Notes: generated by a model not told the origin, from the letters alone. A stretch of 64,000 nt of DNA from an uncultured Clostridia bacterium (GCA_947089135.1 CAMUJF010000010.1:21109-85108), one strand, 5' to 3'; counted from the first letter of the stretch, positions 1 through 8,727 are shown. A program made the numbers and translations.

Positions 1-1
1 C

Positions 2-898
2 TACCGCGAATATGTAGCTAAAAAAAGCGCGACGGCAATCATGATCAATGAGTATATTGAAAATTACGGAGACAGAAATGCCGAGGAATTAAAGCTTGAA
101 AGCAGAACTTTCCGCACAGACCCGGAGCTTTTGATACAAAGGATAATTGCATATGCCGAAAACGGAATTTCCGAAACAGTGCAGAGTACGAACGAACCAA
201 TAAAACCGCTTAAAGGTTTATGCAAATTGTTTGCGAAAAAGGCTGCGGAAGGTATAAAAAACCGCGAGAAGTCACGTCTTGACCGCAGCCGCCTTTACGG
301 AATGATGAGGTCTATGATGCTTAAAATCGGGGAGGAGCTTGCTGCGGACGGTCGGATATCGGAACCGAGGGATATATTTTATCTGTATTATAACGAGGCG
401 GAACGCGCGGTAAAAAATTACGAAAATATGCGTGCGACCGTAAATCAACGCCGTGAAATATATAGGCGATTTGAGAAGCTTCCTGCATATTCGCGGCTGA
501 TTTTTGCGGGAGATGTTTTTGACAAAGCGCCTAAAAATGTATGCGGAATGGAAAACTGTCCCGGTGCAGACGTGCTTGAGGGTATACCTTGCTCCGGGGG
601 AAAGGCAAGGGGAGAAGTTCTGATCGTTGACGATCCGACTGTATGTTCCGATACATCAGGAAAAATTATTGTGGCAAAAATGACAGATCCCGGCTGGGTA
701 TTTCTTTTAGTTGAGGCGGCAGGGATAATTTCGGAAAAAGGTTCTCTGCTTTCACATACGGCAATTATTTCGCGTGAACTCGGAAAACTTGCCGTAGTGG
801 GAGTCGACAGCGCGTCTCAGCTCCTTAAAAACGGGGATATTGTGGAAATTGACGGAACAACCGGAAAGATAACGGTAACGGGGAGAAAAGAAAAATGA
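2..898 (+). CDS. PEP-utilising (rifampin phosphotransferase/PEP synthase-like) enzyme, C-terminal part
   Basis: The frame is open to the left edge, so only the C-terminal part of a larger protein is here; the first ATG at 41 is probably internal. The visible part has a helical linker with the motif EPRDIFYL, typical of rifampin-phosphotransferase and PEP-synthase-like proteins, followed by the swivelling phosphohistidine domain (CSGGKARGEV, then LLSHTAIISRELGKLAVVGV with the phospho-accepting His). In this family an N-terminal ATP-grasp domain passes phosphate through the His to a substrate; that domain would lie left of the window. The stop overlaps the next start (ATGA at 895-898), so the genes are translationally coupled. 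The substrate is unknown. A pyruvate-PEP role is possible, but pairing with a ligase and an acetyltransferase suggests a secondary pathway. Confidence 0.85.
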   Translation, partial: YREYVAKKSATAIMINEYIENYGDRNAEELKLESRTFRTDPELLIQRIIAYAENGISETVQSTNEPIKPLKGLCKLFAKKAAEGIKNREKSRLDRSRLYGMMRSMMLKIGEELAADGRISEPRDIFYLYYNEAERAVKNYENMRATVNQRREIYRRFEKLPAYSRLIFAGDVFDKAPKNVCGMENCPGADVLEGIPCSGGKARGEVLIVDDPTVCSDTSGKIIVAKMTDPGWVFLLVEAAGIISEKGSLLSHTAIISRELGKLAVVGVDSASQLLKNGDIVEIDGTTGKITVTGRKEK

Positions 899-2322
899 AA
901 TGCATTTGCGAATATCTTGAAGAGGACAGAAGAAAATGGGGTGAACTTCCGTATATAAGCGTGAAAGAAAACGGAAAATTCGTTTCTCATACGTTCGGTG
1001 AAGTGATCGGCGACGTACAGGCTCTTGCTCGCGCTTTAATATCCAAGAGCGTTTGTGGCAACGTTATGCTGTATTCGCCAAACAGCTATGAGTGGACAAT
1101 CGCTGACCTTGCTGTTATGGGGTATGTTGGAGTTTGCGTTCCGATCGACAGCGAATGGACTGCGTTCGACATTTTAAATACGATTTCGGTTATTGAGATA
1201 AATACGATTCTGTACGAAAAATCAAAGCGCGGAGTTATTGACGAGTTACGTGATCAACACCCTGAGATATGTTTTTTATGCATTGACGAAAACTTTCCGG
1301 AGCTTTTGAAAAAAGGTAAAACCATAGATACGCCGCTTTGTGGAAAAAAGGATATGGACAAAACCGCTATGATATTGTTTACATCGGGAACCACAAACCG
1401 CCCGAAGGCGATACCTCTCACGCAGGCTAATTTGCTGCATAACTGGAACGCCTTGTATGAGCGTACTCCAATGACGGAATCGGATATTTCGTATATTTTT
1501 CTGCCGCTTAATCATGTTTACGCAGGAGTGGCAAATTTTCTTTACACAATAATTTCGGGAATGAGAATTTACCTTTGTTCAGACCGCTCAAAGATGCTGG
1601 AGGAAATGCTGGAGATCAGACCTACCGTAGTATGTACGGTTCCGCTTATCCTCAAAAGAATATATGACGCTATGAACGAAAACATTATGGAAATGCTGAA
1701 AAATATTCGTTTTTTGTACTGCGGAGGAAGCTTTACCGATCCGGAAATAAAAAAATACTTTATTGAAAACAATGTACAGCTTCTTGAAGCGTACGGAACT
1801 ACAGAGACATCTTCGGTCATTGCTCTGGAAAAGCCTGGGGACAAGCATATCGACTGCAACGGAGTTATTCTTGACGGCCTGGACGTACGGATAATTGATC
1901 CCGATCCCGACGGCGTTGGCGAGATCATTGTAGGCGGAGGAAGCGTTTCAGCGGGATATATTTCACGAAACGACAACTACAGCGATTTTGACAGCGAGGG
2001 GTTTTATCATACCGGAGACTTGGGCTTTATAGACGGTGACGGGAGACTGTTCCTAAAAGGCAGAAAGAAGCGAATGATAATTACCGCGAACGGAAAAAAT
2101 ATTTACGCTGACGAACTTGAGGAGCTTATTTTGAAGAATCCCGAAATAAGATCGGCGGCTGTTTTTGAAGAGGAATTTCACCCTGCCGTTCGTGTTTATA
2201 CCGATCTTTCAGAATCGGACGCGAAAAAATATATTGAAAAGGTAAATGAAAACCTGCCGAAATTTAAAAGAATAAAAAATGTGTACGTCAAATCTGAATC
2301 TCGCGGGGGACGGTTAAAATGA
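895..2322 (+). CDS. AMP-dependent acyl/aryl synthetase (ANL superfamily)
   Basis: A 475-residue adenylate-forming enzyme that activates a carboxylic acid with ATP. Visible motifs are the phosphate-binding loop LFTSGTTNRPKAIPLT (about residue 160), YGTTETSS (about 300), FYHTGDLGFIDGDGRLF and GRKKRMIITANGKNIYADELE (A7-A8 region, about 370-405). It is shorter than typical long-chain acyl-CoA ligases and stops right at the A10 region, where the usual catalytic Lys of a GK[IL] motif is not clear (the end reads SRGGRLK). Start ATG overlaps the previous stop, and its own stop overlaps the next start (ATGA at 2319-2322). Family membership is sure; the acid and the acceptor (CoA, carrier protein or amine) are not known. 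Confidence 0.9.
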   Translation: MKCICEYLEEDRRKWGELPYISVKENGKFVSHTFGEVIGDVQALARALISKSVCGNVMLYSPNSYEWTIADLAVMGYVGVCVPIDSEWTAFDILNTISVIEINTILYEKSKRGVIDELRDQHPEICFLCIDENFPELLKKGKTIDTPLCGKKDMDKTAMILFTSGTTNRPKAIPLTQANLLHNWNALYERTPMTESDISYIFLPLNHVYAGVANFLYTIISGMRIYLCSDRSKMLEEMLEIRPTVVCTVPLILKRIYDAMNENIMEMLKNIRFLYCGGSFTDPEIKKYFIENNVQLLEAYGTTETSSVIALEKPGDKHIDCNGVILDGLDVRIIDPDPDGVGEIIVGGGSVSAGYISRNDNYSDFDSEGFYHTGDLGFIDGDGRLFLKGRKKRMIITANGKNIYADELEELILKNPEIRSAAVFEEEFHPAVRVYTDLSESDAKKYIEKVNENLPKFKRIKNVYVKSESRGGRLK

Positions 2323-3392
2323 ATTTTGAGGCGGTAGTTTTTAATCCGGACGATAAAAAGTGTCTGAACGATTTTCTGAGACTTCCAAAATGTATTTACA
2401 GTTCGGAAGAATTAATGCAGAATAAATCGGACGAAAGATCTCTTCTTTGCGGAACGCATATTCTCAGCAAATATTTCAAGGTGATTCCGATATTGGTTTA
2501 CCGCGGTAAAACGTCAGTCAGCAGAGCTGTTGTAACAATATATCCTGACGATGCTGATGCGTATATCGGTTTATTTGAAAGCGAAGAAGACAGCGCCGCT
2601 GCAAAGCTGCTGTTCGATACCGCGGTTCATGTTGCTAAAGAAAATTCCGCTTCGGAAATAATAGGTCCGGTGGATTGTTCGTTTTGGGTAAAATACAGGT
2701 TAAAAACCAATTATTTCGGAGCTCCCTATACCGGCGAACCTTACAATAAAAATTATTATTTAAAGCTTTGGGAAGAAAACGGTTTTAAAGAGTACCAAAA
2801 ATATTTTTCAAATCATTACATTGCAGTTGAAAATGACAATGGCTGCGAAAAATACGAGGAACGCCTTGCCGGAGCGATCCGAGCGGGATATGAAATAAAA
2901 AGCCCCTCTCCCGAAAGCTTTGACAAGACCCTGAGCGAGGTATATTCGCTTCTTATCGATTTGTACAGTAGTTTTCCAGCATATAAAAAAATAACCGAAA
3001 GCGAGTTTTGCGAAACGTTCGGTTATTTGAAATCAATTCTTGATTATAGTATGGTAAAAATGGCTTACTATAATAAAAAAGCTGTTGGTTTTTTTATTTC
3101 TGTACCTAATTTCGGAAATTCCGTTTACGGAAAGCTTTATCCATGGAAGATTTTTAAGATCATTTCTGAAAAAAAGAAGCCACGATCTTATGTGATGCTC
3201 TATATGGGAGTAGACAGAGAACACTGCGGACTTGGCAAGGCGCTTGCCGAGTCGGTGCGCACGGAACTGAAAAAACGGCGCGTACCGTCAGTGGGCGCAC
3301 TGATACGAAGCGGTAATATCAACAAAGACTATATGGCTCAATTAATAGATTTTGAGTATGAGTATGTCCTGTTGAAAAAAACTTTGATTTAA
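2319..3392 (+). CDS. GNAT-fold acyltransferase (YghO-like)
   Basis: A 357-residue protein with a recognisable acetyl-CoA-binding GNAT segment near the C terminus (YMGVDREHCGLGKALAESV, then a helix and VGALIRSGNIN). The central stretch with GPVDCSFWVKYR and GAPYTGEPYNKNYY resembles the YghO-type N-acyltransferases found next to lipid and amino-ketone synthases. It is the third gene of the translationally coupled operon, with a 4-base overlap with the ligase gene. It probably transfers an acyl group to an amine made or activated by its neighbours; the substrate cannot be read from the sequence. No clear terminator follows. Confidence 0.7.
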   Translation: MNFEAVVFNPDDKKCLNDFLRLPKCIYSSEELMQNKSDERSLLCGTHILSKYFKVIPILVYRGKTSVSRAVVTIYPDDADAYIGLFESEEDSAAAKLLFDTAVHVAKENSASEIIGPVDCSFWVKYRLKTNYFGAPYTGEPYNKNYYLKLWEENGFKEYQKYFSNHYIAVENDNGCEKYEERLAGAIRAGYEIKSPSPESFDKTLSEVYSLLIDLYSSFPAYKKITESEFCETFGYLKSILDYSMVKMAYYNKKAVGFFISVPNFGNSVYGKLYPWKIFKIISEKKKPRSYVMLYMGVDREHCGLGKALAESVRTELKKRRVPSVGALIRSGNINKDYMAQLIDFEYEYVLLKKTLI

Positions 3393-3481
3393 AAGCAGGT
3401 ATGCTTATATACTTAGCAGAAAAAATTATGCATAATCTTTATATTTTTAAAGATACGAAAAAAGTTTTTAATTCTTTGGAC

Positions 3482-4282
3482 TCAACCCATTCCGAATACC
3501 TGAACACGCTCAAACAGATCGCTTTCAAGAATGTCTTCGGGGGTAACAATCAAACCGTTGTCTGAATCTATATCATATCCGTTTGCGGCGTAGGCAAGCC
3601 ACACGAGATGAGCGCATTGAGTTCCTGAGGCAAGGCTTATATCGGAATATTTTGCGGAAAAAAGTCCGATCGTAACTTTGTAAGGAATGTCGTTAAGATT
3701 TTCAAGTGCGGAACGCGCTATTTCGGCGCGTTCTTTTTTGTCCGCTCCTTTCAGACGCAACACGGCAAAATTAGGATATCGCATCCATTTGCTTATATCC
3801 TGAGTGCGCGAATTGGAGCCTATGACCACCGCTTCAAGGGTAATGCCGTTTTCGGCGTCCACAACAATTGCGGCATGACCGTTTCTCCAGCTCAAAACAT
3901 GAGAGGAATTGGTAACAAGTATATCGCCGTCCTCTAAAGGGGCGAGAAGCGCCGGAGAGCCGCAGATACGTTCTTCAAAGGACACGGGAGAATTCATATG
4001 GCAGGTAAAATCCGCTCCGCTGAAATATCTGTTTTGATATTCCGAAAGCTGTGCGGTATTTTCCAGAGACGTAACAGCGGAACGCCCAAGACCGGTTTGG
4101 GAACGAATAAGCTCATAATCGCTTTCTGAGTATTCGTCCGCAGATTTGAACGCCAAAAGGCTTATATCCCGTTTTTCAGCTGACGGCGGGATATAAGCCT
4201 GCGTTTCAATATAAAAAAGCGATGACATATAGGCTGCAATGATCCCGTACAGAATGCATATCCAAAAGATACTTTTTTTCAC
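3482..4282 (-). CDS. Membrane-anchored permuted NlpC/P60 (YiiX-like) cysteine hydrolase
   Basis: The start is GTG with CGGAGG upstream. Residues about 5-25 are a hydrophobic anchor or signal segment (IFWICILYGIIAAYMSSLFY). The C-terminal half has the order of a circularly permuted NlpC/P60 (papain-like) fold: GDILVTNSSH then NGHAAIVVD with the His, and later SGTQCAHLVWLAY with the likely catalytic Cys. YiiX/YaeF-type proteins are thiol hydrolases or amidases acting on cell-wall or lipid amides. A surface amidase is likely, the substrate unknown. It lies 98 bases downstream of nadA on the same strand and could be read through from it. Confidence 0.7.
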   Translation of the reverse strand: MKKSIFWICILYGIIAAYMSSLFYIETQAYIPPSAEKRDISLLAFKSADEYSESDYELIRSQTGLGRSAVTSLENTAQLSEYQNRYFSGADFTCHMNSPVSFEERICGSPALLAPLEDGDILVTNSSHVLSWRNGHAAIVVDAENGITLEAVVIGSNSRTQDISKWMRYPNFAVLRLKGADKKERAEIARSALENLNDIPYKVTIGLFSAKYSDISLASGTQCAHLVWLAYAANGYDIDSDNGLIVTPEDILESDLFERVQVFGMG

Positions 4283-4380
4283 AGAAAAGCCTCCGAAACA
4301 GTTTTCGTGAATAGTATCTGTAGTTTCGGCGGTATAATTCCGATCTTCTGCATACTGCGGAAATTTTACTCTTTATTTTA

Positions 4381-5289
4381 TCAGCCAAGCTCAAGCATAC
4401 GGTCGATGCACACGGAAGCTTTTTTTATTACCTCGTCCGGCATCGTTATTTCAAGACCGCCGCCATGCAGCGCTTTGTAAACGTCCATAAGCGTGGTGCG
4501 CTTCATATCTTGACAGATAAGCCCCTTTGACAGAGTATAAAATTCCTTTTCGGGACATTCAAACTGCAAATGCTCCGCAATGGATATTTCCGTACCTATA
4601 ATGAATTCATTTGCATCAGACTTTTGGGCAAAGCTTACTATTCCGCTTGTGGAGCCGATATAGTCTGCGTGATTTGCCACGGCAGGAACACATTCGGGGT
4701 GTACGAGCATAAGGGCGTCAGGGTGCTGTTTTTTAGCAGCAACTGCTTCTTCTTCAGTAACTGCCGCGTGAACCGGACAGCCCCCCTTAATAAGTTTGAT
4801 CTGCTTTTCGGGAAGCTGATCGGCAACAAATGCTCCGAGGTTGCAGTCTGGAATAAACAGTATTTTGTCATTGTCAATTTTTTTGCATATCTCCACAGCC
4901 GACGCAGACGTAACGCAAACGTCGCATTCGGTTTTCAAAGCCACCGTCGTATTTATGTATGCCACCACAGTATGGTCGGGATACTGCTTTTTAAGCTGCC
5001 TGAGTTCGTCAACGGATAGCTGCTCCGCCATAGGACAGCCGCAGCCATCCTTGGCAAGAATAACTTTTTTATCGGGAGAAAGCAGCTTGCAGGTCTCCGC
5101 CATAAAATGCACTCCGCACATTATCAAAGTATCGTTCGGATCCTTTGCGGCAAGCTCTGACAAGCGGAAGCTGTCTCCCGTATGGTCTGCGATCTCCTGT
5201 ATCTCTTCTGCCTGGTAGCTGTGGGCAAGGATAGTTATATGTTTTTCTTTTTTTATGCGCAGTATTTCCTGTTGGATATCCTTTATCAT
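4381..5289 (-). CDS. nadA: Quinolinate synthase
   Basis: A 302-residue NadA. It condenses iminoaspartate with dihydroxyacetone phosphate to quinolinate in de novo NAD synthesis, using a [4Fe-4S] cluster. Visible family motifs: ILAHSYQAEEIQEIADHTGDS near the N terminus, MCGVHFMAET, HPECVP and GLICQDMKRTTL, holding the three cluster cysteines. The ribosome binding site GGAAAGGA precedes the ATG. A promoter is recognised upstream at 5329-5357. The usual partners nadB and nadC are not beside it in this window. Confidence 0.97.
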   Translation of the reverse strand: MIKDIQQEILRIKKEKHITILAHSYQAEEIQEIADHTGDSFRLSELAAKDPNDTLIMCGVHFMAETCKLLSPDKKVILAKDGCGCPMAEQLSVDELRQLKKQYPDHTVVAYINTTVALKTECDVCVTSASAVEICKKIDNDKILFIPDCNLGAFVADQLPEKQIKLIKGGCPVHAAVTEEEAVAAKKQHPDALMLVHPECVPAVANHADYIGSTSGIVSFAQKSDANEFIIGTEISIAEHLQFECPEKEFYTLSKGLICQDMKRTTLMDVYKALHGGGLEITMPDEVIKKASVCIDRMLELG

Positions 5290-5328
5290 AATAAAGAGTC
5301 CTTTCCGATATTAAGTGTTTATGGAAAT

Positions 5329-5357
5329 ATTATAGCACAAGTTTTGCAATATGTAAA
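5329..5357 (-). promoter_or_regulatory. Promoter of nadA
   Basis: On the minus strand TTTACA (5352-5357) and TATAAT (5329-5334) are separated by 17 bases. This matches a housekeeping sigma-70 type promoter about 40 bases upstream of the nadA start. Confidence 0.65.
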
Positions 5358-5504
5358 GTATATTCTTATTGTAGGTGCGGACACACAGCGCATATTATAA
5401 AAAGTCAAGGACAGAAAAAGGAAGTTCACGGGAATTTGAAGAGCGATTTTGTCTGAAATTCATTTTTGCAATACCAAAATCATTATAGGCTTGAACAAAC
5501 GGTT

Positions 5505-5711
5505 TCAATTATGCTCCGATCCCTGCTTATCTTGTGACTCTTGGGCTTCACGCATTTTGCGAAGTTCCGCATTGATGGTGATCCTTTTGGCGCATTCGAT
5601 TATTCTCTGCTGACGACGGCGCATTTCTTCCGGAGATATACCTGCATATGCATCGTCGTGTATTCGTACAGTCGCACCGTTTGACGCTTTCATTTCCATA
5701 ACAACTGCCAT
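5505..5711 (-). CDS. Small hypothetical protein of the accessory island
   Basis: A 68-residue, charged protein (starts MAVVMEMKASNG, ends KQGSEHN) with a strong ribosome binding site (AAAGGAGG) ahead of its ATG. The middle holds SPEEMRRRQQRIIECAKRI, a likely amphipathic helix. I do not recognise a family. It lies beside a decayed zinc-finger gene, an ImmA remnant and a large serine recombinase, so it is probably cargo of that element. Confidence 0.55.
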   Translation of the reverse strand: MAVVMEMKASNGATVRIHDDAYAGISPEEMRRRQQRIIECAKRITINAELRKMREAQESQDKQGSEHN

Positions 5712-5770
5712 TTTAGCCGCCTCCTTTCATTAAATTGTATGTGAGGTTCGGATTGTCCTATTTCAAGTTT

Positions 5771-6000
5771 TCACAAAGCCTCAGGTTCCAACGTATTTCG
5801 GAAGTCTGCGAAAATTATCGTTGTGTGGGCAGTCAAATTATTTTCGATGTTGATAATAATTTCAAATTTTTTTTTGCAGTTTCGAGCCTTGCACTGTATG
5901 TGCAATCTGCGGCAAACTTCGTTTTTATTCTGTTTATCGGAATTATATATCCACAGTAGGGACAGCGTATTTTCTCGGTTTTTGTTTCTGCGGACTTCAT
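5771..6000 (-). pseudogene. Frameshifted Com-like small zinc-finger gene
   Basis: On the minus strand GGAAAGGAG precedes an ATG at 5998-6000. The first frame reads through IRCPYCGYIIPINR with a CxxC pair, and the natural continuation KNEVCRRLHIQCKARNCKKKF with the second cysteine pair is in another frame. The break is near the A-run around 5922-5930. Small Com-like zinc-finger proteins with two Cys pairs are common in clostridial prophages and integrative elements. A sequencing error could give the same picture; the neighbouring ImmA remnant also carries a stop, which favours true decay. Confidence 0.6.
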
Positions 6001-6060
6001 TTATCAAACTCCTTTCCAAAAAGTCTTGCAATATTTACGATTATAGTGTATTATATAAAT

Positions 6061-6420
6061 ATACCAAGCGTTCAGCGCATTAGGTTCACAATTGCACACG
6101 AACTGGGACATTATCTTCTCTGACATCTCGGCAATGACATAACTACTCTGAACAGAGGATACAGCAGCATTAAGCCCGTTCAAGAAACCGAAGCGGATAT
6201 GTTTGCCGCGAGACTTCTTGCTCCAGCTTACGTATTGTGGGGTATTAATGCTCAGACTGCGGAGCAGATCGCCAAAGTGTGCAATATAAGCTATGAAGCC
6301 GCTAAGATTCATGCAGAACGCATGGAAATACTTCGTAAGTGTGGAAAATTTTTGACTTTGCCGTTGGAACAGAGAGTGTACCAACAATTTGAAAGCTATA
6401 TACAAAACAACAGCCTGTAA
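6061..6420 (+). pseudogene. ImmA/IrrE-type metallopeptidase remnant
   Basis: Frame 1 reads RIRFTIAHELGHYLL with the HExxH zinc site of ImmA/IrrE peptidases, then an in-frame TGA at 6121-6123, then HLGNDITT and ETEADMFAARLLAP, the conserved third-ligand helix, to a stop at 6418-6420. The N-terminal part is missing. ImmA proteases cleave ImmR-type repressors of integrative elements. With both a 5' truncation and a stop inside the core the gene should be dead, unless a short product starting at 6199 is made. Confidence 0.75.
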
Positions 6421-6480
6421 TAAGGCGGTTGTAAAATCAGCCTTCCAACAATTGGAGAACCATACGAAAGGAGCCGCGCC

Positions 6481-8037
6481 ATGCCATACGCGATATACCT
6501 AAGAAAATCCCGCGCCGATGTGGAAGCCGAGGCGAGGGGTGAGGGTGAGACTCTTGCCCGTCATGAAAAGACGCTGCTGGAGCTTTCCCGCAAAATGGAG
6601 CTGTCTGTTACGGATATATACCGCGAGATCGTTTCTGGTGAGACGATCGACGCGCGTCCCGAGGTCAGACGGCTTATTTCTGCTGTTGAAAGCAGGGAGT
6701 ACGACGGCATTATCGTCATGGACGCGGATCGTCTTGCAAGAGGCGATACGGTTGATCAAGGAATAATATCACGCGCATTCAAGCTTTCGGGGACAAAAAT
6801 AATTACGCCACGCAAGGTCTACGATCCGAACAGCGAATTTGATGAGGAATACTTTGAGTTTGAGCTTTTTATGGCGCGTCGGGAGTACAAGATCATAAAC
6901 CGCCGTATACAGCGCGGGCGCATTGCATCTGTTAACGAGGGGCGCTTTGTCGGCTCGACTCCGCCCTACGGTTACGACAAGGTGAAGATCGAAAACGGCA
7001 AGGGCTATACATTAAAGCCGAACAGCGAGGCGGATACAGTCAGATATATTTTTGAGAGGTACATAGCCGGAAGCGGTGCAAGCGTTATTGCAAACTGTCT
7101 TGATGACATGGGAGTACCTACGCGCAGCGGAAAACCGTGGAGCAAAGCCACGATCACGGATATGCTGAAAAATCCTGTTTACATGGGGAAAATACGCTGG
7201 TCTTACCGAAAGGATATAAAGCAATCGGTAAATGGCCAGATCGTTAAGGTGAGAAAAAATAACGTGGATTGCATTCTTGTTGAGGGACTACACGATGCAA
7301 TTGTAAGCTCCGATGATTTTGAAACGGTTCAAAGAAAGCTTTCGGAAAATAAAAAGAAGCCGGTCAAGGCTTCAACAGTTTTGCAGAATCCCTTTACCGG
7401 ACTTATGTATTGCGGGAAGTGCGGGTCTAAAATGACAAGGCTCGGCAGAAATTCCCGAAATAAATATGATACGGTAAAATGTACAAACCGAAAATGCGAC
7501 TGTGTTTCCGCACCCATATTCCTTGTGGAACAGTCGGTGCTTGAATCAATGCGCAAGTGGCTTTCGGGGTACATATACCGTGTCGATCACCGTGATGTGT
7601 TTCCGGCGGAAACGGAAGGCACCGCCGAAAGAGCTATCGCGGAACTGACTTCCGAATTAAAAAGAGTCAGCGTTCAGATCAATCGGACATATGATCTGCT
7701 GGAGCAAGGGGTGTACACCGCGGAATTATTCACGCAGCGAAATAAAGCTCTTTCCGAACGCAGAGACAGAATCGAAATCCGTATAGCGGAACACAAGCAG
7801 TCGCTTATAACGATGCGGAACACTCGAGCTGCAAGGCAGGAGATCATTCCGCGCATAAGGTATGTTATTGCTGCTTACAATGAATGCACTTCTGCGGAAG
7901 AAAAAAACGCATTGCTCAAATCGGTACTGAATCGTATTGAGTACAGAAAGTCCGAGCCTAACCGCCGCGGACATCTTGATAACGCTAATTTTTCTGTGGA
8001 CGTTTTTCCGAACGTATCCGAAGATTTGCTTTATTAA
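6481..8037 (+). CDS. Large serine recombinase (site-specific integrase/excisionase)
   Basis: A 518-residue recombinase with AAAGGAG 9 bases before the ATG. The N-terminal resolvase domain begins MPYAIYLRKSR, with the nucleophile Ser at residue 10 and DRLARGD further on. The recombinase domain includes STPPYGYDKV and YMGKIRW. A zinc ribbon follows (MYCGKCGSKM, then CTNRKCDC), and the last 150 residues are coiled-coil rich. Such enzymes integrate and excise phages, ICEs and developmentally controlled skin-like elements. The frame is intact although its neighbours are decayed. Its stop lies about 22 bases before resumed homology to a GH18 gene, which places the gene at the end of its element. 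Confidence 0.95.
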   Translation: MPYAIYLRKSRADVEAEARGEGETLARHEKTLLELSRKMELSVTDIYREIVSGETIDARPEVRRLISAVESREYDGIIVMDADRLARGDTVDQGIISRAFKLSGTKIITPRKVYDPNSEFDEEYFEFELFMARREYKIINRRIQRGRIASVNEGRFVGSTPPYGYDKVKIENGKGYTLKPNSEADTVRYIFERYIAGSGASVIANCLDDMGVPTRSGKPWSKATITDMLKNPVYMGKIRWSYRKDIKQSVNGQIVKVRKNNVDCILVEGLHDAIVSSDDFETVQRKLSENKKKPVKASTVLQNPFTGLMYCGKCGSKMTRLGRNSRNKYDTVKCTNRKCDCVSAPIFLVEQSVLESMRKWLSGYIYRVDHRDVFPAETEGTAERAIAELTSELKRVSVQINRTYDLLEQGVYTAELFTQRNKALSERRDRIEIRIAEHKQSLITMRNTRAARQEIIPRIRYVIAAYNECTSAEEKNALLKSVLNRIEYRKSEPNRRGHLDNANFSVDVFPNVSEDLLY

Positions 8038-8075
8038 TTACCCATATCTTAAATGTGTGTATACATATGGACCTC
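8038..8075. other. Probable recombinase attachment junction (att) inside a GH18 gene
   Basis: Between the recombinase stop and the point where GH18 homology resumes (codons for YTYGPP from 8060) lies the palindrome TGTATACA at 8058-8065. Large serine recombinase genes commonly sit directly beside one end of their element, so this is the expected place of attL or attR. The other end, with the missing 5' half of the GH18 gene, is not in the window. The exact core is inferred. Confidence 0.5.
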
Positions 8076-8500
8076 CAATGGCGGTAGCGCCTCTTCCGAG
8101 CGTGAGGCGGGTGCTTGATTACGCTTTAACGGAAATACCGGCGGACAAAATTTTCCTTGGTATCCCGAACTACGGATATAACTGGAAACTTCCTTACGAA
8201 AGGGGAGTGACCGCAGCAGTAACGCTTGGAAACCTTACTGCGGTAGATCTTGCTATCGAAACGGGAAGCGAGATTATTTTCGACGAGCTTTCACAAAGTC
8301 CTTATTTTTACTATACCGACGCTGAGGGTGCGGCACGAGTGGTATGGTTTGAGGACGTCCGCAGTCTCAGAGAAAAATTTGAACTGGTTTCGGAAAAAGC
8401 AATACGCGGCTGCGGCTACTGGAACCTTATGAGACCTTTTCCGCAGAATTTTTTGCTACTGAATAGTATGTTCAATATTATAAAAGTGTATAACGGGTAA
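8060..8500 (+). pseudogene. 3' part of a GH18 (YaaH/SleL-like) cell-wall or spore-cortex hydrolase gene
   Basis: The frame from about 8060 reads YTYGPPMAVAPLPSVRRVLD, then IPNYGYNWKLPYERG, VVWFEDVRSLREK and GCGYWNLMRPFPQNF to a natural stop at 8498-8500. This is the C-terminal third of the GH18 domain of YaaH/SleL/YdhD-type proteins, which often follow LysM repeats and act on spore cortex peptidoglycan. The catalytic DxxDxE segment and N terminus are absent. It has no start of its own, although the frame is open across the recombinase end. Either the gene was cut by integration and could be restored by excision, or this is a fossil. Confidence 0.85.
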
Positions 8501-8540
8501 CATACGGCGGCAGTCCGCATTTTCCACAGCGGATAAGTCC

Positions 8541-8727
8541 CGCAAGTTCAAAACATTTGATAACGCTCGGCAGCTCATTGATGAGTACATTTACTTCTAC
8601 AATTATCAGCGTATTCAATCTAAAACAAAACTGACTCCGATTGAGTTTCGGAATCAGTTTGTTGCGTAATATTATTTTTTACCATAGGGTGCTTTTTTGT
8701 GCTGTCCGCACTATGTGGGGCGGGTCA
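8541..8727 (+). mobile_element. IS3-family (IS150 group) 3' end remnant
   Basis: The frame ending at TAA 8667-8669 reads RKFKTFDNARQLIDEYIYFY, then NYQRIQSKTKLTPIEFRNQF, the classic C terminus of IS3-family OrfB transposases with the last catalytic Glu helix nearby. About 58 bases on, TGTCCGCACTATGTGG and then GGTCA at 8723-8727 fit an IS3-type right inverted repeat. Everything upstream of about 8541, including the left end, is missing. Confidence 0.75.

Noticed and set aside
6121..6123. Reading the TGA in the ImmA remnant as a coded amino acid
   Set aside because: Many other genes here end in TGA as a true stop, there is no sign of selenocysteine insertion at an HExxH helix, and the N terminus is missing as well.
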